A DNA stretch of 64,000 bases from Cheilinus undulatus (lineage: Eukaryota; Chordata; Actinopteri; Labriformes; Labridae): contig NC_054867.1 in NCBI RefSeq assembly GCF_018320785.1, positions 27,283,855-27,347,854 on the forward strand, in the 5' to 3' direction. The translations under genes and the position numbers were made by a program. Shown here in pieces: positions 56,641 through 64,000 of the stretch. The notes beneath the pieces are model-generated. The model saw nothing but the letters and a program-made list of their open reading frames with translations, ran no database searches and was not told the origin of the DNA. Position 1 is the first letter of the stretch; the number at the start of each line of letters is the position of its first letter.

Positions 56641-58319
56641 GCTTGTCACTTAAATCGACCATGCCTCTAATTGCACATTTCCTAAGGGCCATTATTTCAT
56701 GTTAATAGGTAGGTTGTATTAGTTTCAATCTGTTTGGCTTTTATATTTAGAGCAATGAGTTATAGGTGTGTTATTTTGAACTAGAATGGGAACCAGTGTT
56801 TTTCATAGCAATGAGATGTTAATTCTAATTATTAGAGCTATTCAGAGATGAATTGATATAAGATAATGTGTTGCACCTTAAATGGGACTTTGTGATTATT
56901 CCTCTGCCTTCTTCTATCAAGGGATGGGAGGACACTTTAAAAGAAATAGCCTATGATAAAAGAAAGTTTAAAACCAAACAAGACACAGAGAGTCCCTTCT
57001 TTTTAAATGTACAAAGTTTACATGTCGGTATTTATTTTCTCCCATCTTTGAGCATTAATTCTTATTTGAGGTCCTGTGGGTATCCTCTGGCAGAGAAAAC
57101 ATTCCTTAGTTCCTCTTCATGTGGGACATTCCTCAGTTGGAGAGGGACACAGTTGTGTTCAGATAATCCTCCTAAGTGGACACCATGAGGGCACAGGGCC
57201 AGACTAACCATATCTATAGTAAGGGTCTTCTACTGTCACTGTGCAGCTATGCTCAATATTTCCTCCTAATGCAAACACATTCACACTCTCACTTGTCTCT
57301 TTGTAGGCACACACTTTGTTTCTCATCTGATCTACATTTAAAATACAACAACATAGAAACACCTACACTCTCTCGGAGAGTGCACTGAGTTCATCTGAGT
57401 AAACTTTGCAGCAGTCAGTAGAGGAAGCATTCTAACAATATATAGTGAATATAAAATAATATTTAGGATTTTTTAAAGACTTGTTTGTATGTATGTGTTT
57501 AAGGAAGTGACTGTAGTAACAGCTGCATTTGTTGTGGACTGAAGTAATTGTGGACATTGTTCAAATGTCATCCCCTCAATTTACTGAGTTATGGTGATTT
57601 ATAAGACTGTTTTAACAGCAGTGTAATAGCGGTTAGCAAAAAGCTAAGAACATAACAACCACCTAGATTGGTGGGTAAATACTTCCATGTGTGACTGCTT
57701 CGTTTCTTCATTAATGTGTATTTGTCATTTGACAAAACCCTGTGTTGGGTTTGTTATTTTTTTTTTGTCATTGCTTAATATATTCAATGTGTGCTTATTT
57801 GATATAAATACAGTCAGTGTTGTGGCAGAAGGGTGGCATGGCTCTCTTCTTAACCTTGGTTTGATCATGAAGCCTGATGTTCTCCTACAGTTTTGTGGAC
57901 GAACCATGCCAACTTGAGTCTCTTTTTACCATGAAAAGAAACAACACAGTGTCAGCATCAGTAAACAGACAAACCCTTTTTTATGAAACCTAAGTCTCCT
58001 TAACCCTTTTAATGAACTTGTGAATCAAAGTTCCTAATTGAGATATTAATAGCTTGAAGACATGTTTTTGAAATATAATAGTGCAATATGACTTTTGAAA
58101 AGACAATCATCTATGCCAGCTTGGAGAGGTACCCTCTTAGAAAGCCATTTATTGTCATTAACACCTCCTAACTGTACATAGTTGCTTTACTGGTTTGCTT
58201 CCATAATATTGTGTATATTAGACATCTGATTATTTGAAATGGTGAGTGTTTGGAAGCCCATTTCCCCGCGCTTAAAAAAGAAAAAGGTAGAAGTAAGGCA
58301 ATTAAAAAAAAGAATCCTA

Positions 58320-59120
58320 AGTCATAAACATGAGATAAAGAGTCAAAATTATGAGATTAAAAGTCAAAATTATGAGATTAAAAGTCAAAATAATGAGATT
58401 AAAAGTCAAAATTAGGGGCGCAGTTGGCCGAGTGGTTAGGTACATGGTACGCTCCATGTATGTGAACGTCCCTGGTTCGAATCCTTTACCGCATGTCTCT
58501 CCCCCGCGCTCGTCCATGTTTCTGACTTTATCCACTATCCTCCTCTATCAAATAAAGGCACAAAAATGCCCAAAATAAACCTTACAAAAAGTAATAATTA
58601 TGAGTTTAAAAATTCAAATTATGTGATAAAAAGTCAAAATTATGAGAATACAAGTCAAAATAATGAGATTTAAAGTTAAAATTATTAGATAAAAGTCAAA
58701 ATTTTGAGATAAAAGGCAGGATTATGAGATGTGTTCCAAATTATGAGATAAAAAGTCAAAATCATGAGATAAAAAGTCAGAATTATGGGATAAAAGGCAA
58801 AATTTTGAGATAAAAGGCAAAATTATGAAATAAAAAAATTAAATTGTGAAAATAAAAGTCAAAATTATGAGATAAAAAGTCAAAATTATGAGATAAAAAG
58901 TCATAAATATGAGAATAAAAGTCAAGTTTGAGATAAAAAGTCAAAATTATGAGATAAGTCGTATTTATGAGATAAAAAGTCGTAGCTATTACATTAGAAG
59001 TTAAAATTATGAGATAAAAAGTGGAAATTATGAGATTAAAAGTCAAAATTACAAGATAAAAAAGTCATGATTATGAGATATAAAGTCGAAATTATGAGAT
59101 AAAAAATCATAATCGTGACT
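58320..59120. repeat. AT-rich minisatellite of about 18-20 bp
   Basis: Dozens of imperfect AAAGTCAAAATTATGAGATA units, interrupted by a SINE at 58415-58590. Apparent frames here are repeat translations. Confidence 0.9.
58415..58590 (+). mobile_element. tRNA-derived SINE
   Basis: The head GGGGCGCAGTTGGCCGAGTG has a perfect A box (TGGCCGAGTGG, 58425-58435) and B box (GGTTCGAATCC, 58474-58484), as in tRNA-Leu-like SINEs. The tail ends AAATAAAGGCACAAAAATGC, typical of fish SINEs that borrow a LINE-like 3' end. It sits inside the AT-rich minisatellite. Confidence 0.8.
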
Positions 59121-61019
59121 TGGCCCTCCCCAAAATAATACATCATCTATGACAGCAATGGCCTAATAAAAACATGAGATTTCAACATACCTAATGAAAT
59201 AAATACTATTTTACATCTTCAGTCCCCTAGCAATATATAGACTGAAACACCAAAACATCTGGACTTGATAAAACATTTTCTTTTTTTGTGCTAACTCCCC
59301 GCCTAAGTGTTGTCATCCTAAACCAGTGTTTCTAATCAGAGACACACTTCAGAGTAGTTGGGTTGTTCATGCGAGATAAACACCAGAAGCACTTCTGCCT
59401 TGAGTCCCTTCCTCTCCTCACATCCACATATACTTCTTTCCTGTCGTCACAGAGGAGAGCTCTTGCAGGAAACAGCTGAGTGAAGCTGTTGTCTGACGAC
59501 CCATTTATTGTCTCAGATGCTCTACAAGTGTTCGGCTGCTTCCTCTATAATATCTCCAACAGGATAAGAACCTTGGCGCACATAGCAGTTTATACAAAGC
59601 AGATCATTGGGGATATTGTTGATTTAGCACAGAATGGAAGCTGGATTATGCAATATGTGTCTCTGTAGGCCCTCTGCCAGGTTGATGTGGGTCTAAATTA
59701 CAGCAGAGAAGATCAGCTCAGGTCTGTCACAGAGGTATGGGACGCCACACAGAGGCTCACAGTAGAGTGGGAATTTTGCAGGGTCAAACTATGACAGGTT
59801 ACACGGTGAAATAGGCATCTTTTTGCTTTTGGAAAAAATATCTTCTCTGTAGAGTTTGAAAAAATATATAAGCAGCATTGCCCTCTTATAAAACTTTTAA
59901 TTATCCCTGTTTTTAAATTATCTCTAAACAGTTTTGCTATGGCAACAAGACACTTATCTTTAAAAATGTTGAGGGGTTTATTGGTGACTGCAGAACTTAG
60001 ACTCTTTGTTGCACTTTCCATGCATAAGTGATCTCTGTGACTCATCTGTGGCCCCTTGTGCAAGACCACTCAAAGCAGTGATGCATGACACTCTGTTTAA
60101 AAGCACATAAATAGACACGGCTTGGTGAAGTGGCACACTTTTTTTCAAATAGACTAAGTTTTTTTAAGTTAAGAAAACAAAACCATATATCTGCTATTTT
60201 TCCTTAATAGAAAAACCCCAGAATTTGTCATATAAAAATACAGTTAATTTCTTAAAGCTGACAGCTAAACACAAGATATCCTACAAAAAGATGTTTTTAT
60301 AATTGAAGTTTGGCCTCATTTTATTTTTATTTTTTTTAACCTAGGGAATATTTGTTTAAGTGTTTATTTCAAACATGCAAAGATAAAAGGAAAAAATACA
60401 GTTTTTGTTGAAATTTATTGAGACACGCAAAATAAATAATGATGAAAAAGTAGAGTAACACTAAATTACACCACTAGAATAACACCACTAGATTACACAT
60501 TCGAATTATAAACATATTTAACCATATGAGCCTTAAGCTGTGTTTTAACGATTTGTCTCACCTGGACTTTGTTCCTCAAAAAGCTTGTAAAACATCAACC
60601 CTGTGGTGCACAATCAAGCTCTACACCCTTTTTTCAGGACAACGTGGGCTTTAAGAATATGTGTGCTGCATTAATGTCACTTGAAATTTATAAAAATGGT
60701 AGGAGACTAAAATGTCATTGGTGACACAGCTGTGGAGAGAGAGAAAAGACATAGTGGTGATCCAGATAGAAAGATTTAGACCTGCTGGTTACAACCAAAG
60801 CCGTGCTACAGATAAATTAGATTTTTTTCTGATCGTTTTACAACTGTTATGCTCTAAAGCAGTGTTTTCCAAACTTCTCTGGTGAGCCACGTTTTGGGAG
60901 GTACAAGCCATTGTGTCCCAGTCCAAAATTATCCTGATCTATAAATAATTTGACAGGTTAATCGTGCATTAGCAAATGTTATTGACCACTTAAATACTGT
61001 TTCTTCACCATCATATGCA

Positions 61020-61038
61020 TTTTTTTTTTTTTTTTTTT
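61020..61038. repeat. Poly(T) tract
   Basis: Nineteen or so consecutive T in the itpr1 intron. Confidence 0.8.
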
Positions 61039-62122
61039 ACAAATGCATCCCAACTTCATTTTTGTTCGCTCATAAAGCCTGTCAGTGCCGTCCTCGGCTG
61101 GTTGGTTAGGCCCATGGCAGGTGCTAGCTAGCTTGGCCGATGTTAACTCCAGACTAACTCTGATCTTGTCCAGCTGCTTTCTGTTGTAGAGCTTGAAAGG
61201 GGCTACTGCACCTCTGTCTCATAGGCTTTCTTTGCATGCTCTGCACATTGCCTTCAGTGGCTGTCTGGTCTGTAACATTGTATTTCTTTTTTTTTTATAA
61301 GCCAAGCATCAGTGACGGTGACTTTAGATCTCCTGCTATCCAGTGGCTGGTGGAGCCTTTTTTGAGTTTATTATGGTGAAGAGGGTGAGTGTGAAAAGGT
61401 GGAGCTTCCCAGAATGGCTTTGATGTGAACTGTAGACATAACTGTCATGTAGGGAAAAAATTCTGAAAACTCACTTGATGACCCTCAAAAATTTCCCACA
61501 ACCCACCTGCCATGTTCTAAACAGCACAACATCAACATGACACAAATGTGCAGGATCCAATATTCCCTCTGTTACAGCCCTGGCTGGTATAAGTGTATTA
61601 TTCAGCTGTCAGCAAATATTTTATTAAGTCTCTGTGTCATCACTTTAAAATGCACATGTTAACGTTAACGTTGGTGTTTATTACAGACAGTGAACAGAGA
61701 AGAAAGACAGTGATGCAATCTGGCCTGTGAAAGTGTTGAAATCCAGACCTTTGGGCCTGTTTTCAGCTGTTCTTAGTAAACAAGTATTTTAGATGCTGTC
61801 CAGAAAGATTTTATGTTTAGATATTACTCGCTGTGAGCTGGAACAAGTTGGCCCTGTTCATTGTTAATATTTGAAATAAGACTAAAACAAATAGCTAAAG
61901 ATATTTTGTATATAATATACAAAAAAAAAAGAATAAAAATGAATGAAATGAAATGAATATAAAAAATGAATGTGCTGTGATCACTAGAATAATGTGAACA
62001 TAGGCAGGTGCACGCTGGTCGACTTCGTGTCAGTTGTTGTTTCAGTCCAACATAACGGGATTATAATTAATATATCATGCTGCTAAGAGCTTGTTATGTT
62101 TATGTCTAAGTTGATTTAGACC

Positions 62123-62195
62123 AGGGGTCTCAAACTCATCTAGGGTCGGGGGCTGGATTTGCTCCAACGTGACGTCCTGTGGGCCGGACAGTTTT
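62123..62195. repeat. Fragment of a common vertebrate DNA repeat
   Basis: CCAGGGGTCTCAAACTCATC followed by GGGGGCTGG and GTGGGCCGGACAG resembles the end of widespread hAT-like repeats. A related stretch, GTGTTTTCCAAACTTCTCTG, is at about 60863. Confidence 0.35.
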
Positions 62196-62569
62196 TTTAG
62201 CAATAACCAATGACTGATATATAGGCTGCTGTAATGTTTATGAAGAGAGATGTTCCAATATTAGATGTAGGTACCATTTAATGAGTGCTGCATGTTGCAC
62301 ACTAAAGGGTTAATGCTATCTTAGAAAGAGAATTTACCTGCAAGTAATCTAAACAGGTCAGGCAAGAATATGCTGCCCTTGTAACATATGACAATATTTA
62401 CAGATTTTAACAGTTTCAGAATCCACTGATGTTGAATTAACAAGACTGGAATAATCATTAAATATACATAACTGTTTATGGCTATAAAACAGCAACCTGT
62501 TCACAAAACCTGATCTTATCCCTATTTCACCTGACCTGGGATCAGTGCACAGAGTCCAGTGAGGAGAAT

Positions 62570-62645
62570 GAGAGAGAGAGAGAGAGAAGGGAGGGAGGGA
62601 GGGAGAGAGAGAGGGAGAGAGAGAGAGAGAGAGAGCGGGAGAGAC
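62570..62645. repeat. GA/GGGA microsatellite
   Basis: Mixed GA and GGGA units for about 75 bases. Confidence 0.9.
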
Positions 62646-62879
62646 AGGATCCTGCGGAGATTCATTACACTGCTGTGCTATTATAGATATAGTTATAGTA
62701 TAGTTTATATAGCTGCAAACCCTCAGCTGCTGAGTGAAAACTTGACTTTAAACACATGTATGAGCCCTACAGTCATCTAAATCCCCTTGAAATCCCTGCA
62801 TGAGTGATGACCTGGGGCATCTCTGTGCATTTTGGATGCATTTTAGCGCAGCATCAAGACTAAACATGCTGACCTCTTA

Positions 62880-64000
62880 TGTCATAGGACAGCCTGTGTC
62901 CAGATTTGGATTGAATGTTCAGTTATACTGAATACCCCTTAGCCTCCTACATAGTGCTGTTAGCACCCAGCTAAATATCCAGAGGCAGTACATGTAATAG
63001 CGAGGGATTTCAATCATGTAGACTTAAATGTAGTGTTTCCCAAGTTCCACCAGCATGTGAACTGTGCTACATGGGGAAATAACCTACTAGATAAAGTCTA
63101 CTCCAACATTAAACAGGGACACAGGGCCATACCATTACCCCACCTAAGCCAGTCAGACCACATATCCCTGTTTATGTTACCAGTCTACACCCCCCTCAGG
63201 AAAAGAGACCCCCCCCCCCCCCCACCTCAAAAACTGTCAAGACATGGCCTGATGGTGTCTCCTCACAGCTGCAGGACTGTTTTGAAAACACAGACTGGAG
63301 CATCTTTGAGTCCCAAGACCTGGAGGAGTACATAACATCTGTACTCTCATACATCCGGTACTGCACAGTCACCAAGGACAAACACATCCGGGTGTATTCC
63401 AACCAAAAACCCTGGATGTCAGGAGAGGTCAGGACTCTGCTGAGGAACAGGAACATTGCCTACCAGTTCCGTGACATGGAACTGTACAGTGTAGCTAGGG
63501 CAGACCAGAAAAGGGGCATCCGACAGGCGAAACAGGACTACAAAAACAAAATTGAGGACCACCTCCAGAGCAACAACTTGAGGCAGGTGTGGCAGGGGGT
63601 CCAGATTATCACGAACTACAAACCCAGACCCAGTGTTGTGGATGGCGATGTTGCACTGGCAGAGGAGCTGAACTGTTTCTTCGCCCGCTTCGAACAGACA
63701 ACATCAGAAGCAGCCCCATCTCATCCAACAGCCAACACCAGCCACTCCTTCATGGTTGAGGAACATGACTTGAGGCGTGTACTAAGGAAAGTAAATCCCA
63801 GGAAAGCAGCAGGACCTGACAGCATCCCTGGCAGGGTGCTAAAAGACTGTGCAGCCCAGCTTACTGGGGTCTTTACAAAGATATTCAACCTGTCCTTAGT
63901 TTAGGCCACCATCCCAACCTGTCTTGAGTCCTCAACTATCATCCCTGTCTCAACAAAGACCCCCATCAGCAGCCTAAAAGACTTCTGGCCAATTGCTCTG
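62880..64000 (+). mobile_element. Non-LTR retrotransposon, partial, cut by the window end
   Basis: A degenerate endonuclease end (GDFNH-like reading at about 63005, LLDKVYSNIK and LSQSDHISLF at 63085-63175) is followed by NQKPWMSGEVRTLLRNRN (63400), WQGVQIITNYKPRPS, ELNCFFARFE and VNPRKAAGPDSIPGRVLK, the opening of a reverse transcriptase. It is close to the LINEs annotated in fish as jockey-like. The frame shifts near the poly(C) at 63210-63224, and a stop interrupts it at 63902-63904, after which the frame continues (SLKDFWPIAL). The 5' end is missing; the 3' part lies outside. Confidence 0.85.
63392..63904 (+). pseudogene. LINE ORF2 fragment
   Basis: 170 codons from the linker after the endonuclease to the first reverse-transcriptase block (RKAAGPDSIPGRVLKDCAAQ). 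The stop after FNLSLV is premature: the next codons, in the same frame, keep matching the family. Confidence 0.85.

Larger units (their letters stand above)
51359..64000 (+). other. itpr1: itpr1 intron after second coding exon (partial)
   Basis: At least 12.6 kb. It contains a Tc1-like relic (52.25-53.53 kb), an antisense LINE fragment (55.3-56.64 kb), an AT-rich minisatellite interrupted by a SINE (58.3-59.1 kb), poly(T) at 61.02 kb, a GA microsatellite (62.57 kb) and a sense-strand LINE (62.9 kb to the edge). The stretches 53.5-55.2, 56.7-58.2 and 59.2-62.1 kb show no gene and no repeat I can name with confidence. I searched for the next conserved exon (CLFKLCPMNRYSAQKQFW in known receptors) and did not see it. 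Confidence 0.7.

Overview
This is nuclear DNA from a bony fish, almost certainly a teleost. It holds vertebrate genes with ordinary GT-AG introns, long AT-rich introns, and the repeat load typical of fish: Tc1-like elements, small hAT-type and TTAA-site elements, a tRNA-headed SINE, LINE fragments and many simple repeats. The species cannot be fixed from the sequence. Gene order and orientation match the human 3p26 neighbourhood as I know it: LRRN1, SUMF1, ITPR1.

Layout. Positions 1-15.3 kb are upstream flank with no gene I can support. They hold a T-rich degenerate repeat (1.84-2.39 kb), a Tc1-like relic (4.18-5.14 kb), a LINE 3' tail (to 6.36 kb), a second Tc1-like relic with another element nested in it (6.4-8.2 kb), a TTAA-flanked element with a tRNA-like core (11.4-12.0 kb), a 15-bp minisatellite and a dispersed repeat (13.5-14.2 kb). 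LRRN1 (+) has a probable noncoding first exon ending at 15714, a 12.8 kb intron, and one coding exon with the complete 715-residue protein (28708-30855). Its poly(A) signal is near 31576. SUMF1 (-) is convergent with LRRN1. All nine coding exons lie between 42513 and 34386 and join in phase to a complete 355-residue formylglycine-generating enzyme. ITPR1 (+) is divergent from SUMF1. It has a probable noncoding exon ending at 43154, the ATG exon at 48887-48999 and the next exon at 51288-51358. The rest of the gene lies beyond the window.

The three genes are neighbours rather than a pathway. LRRN1 is a neuronal leucine-rich-repeat membrane protein, SUMF1 activates sulfatases in the ER, and ITPR1 is the ER calcium-release channel. 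SUMF1 and ITPR1 face each other across a short interval that may be a shared promoter. I found no convincing undescribed system. The points most worth checking are the divergent promoter, the lack of any N-glycosylation sequon in this SUMF1, the uORFs of LRRN1, the TTAA element with a Pol III-like core, and one minisatellite motif found in opposite orientations 35 kb apart.
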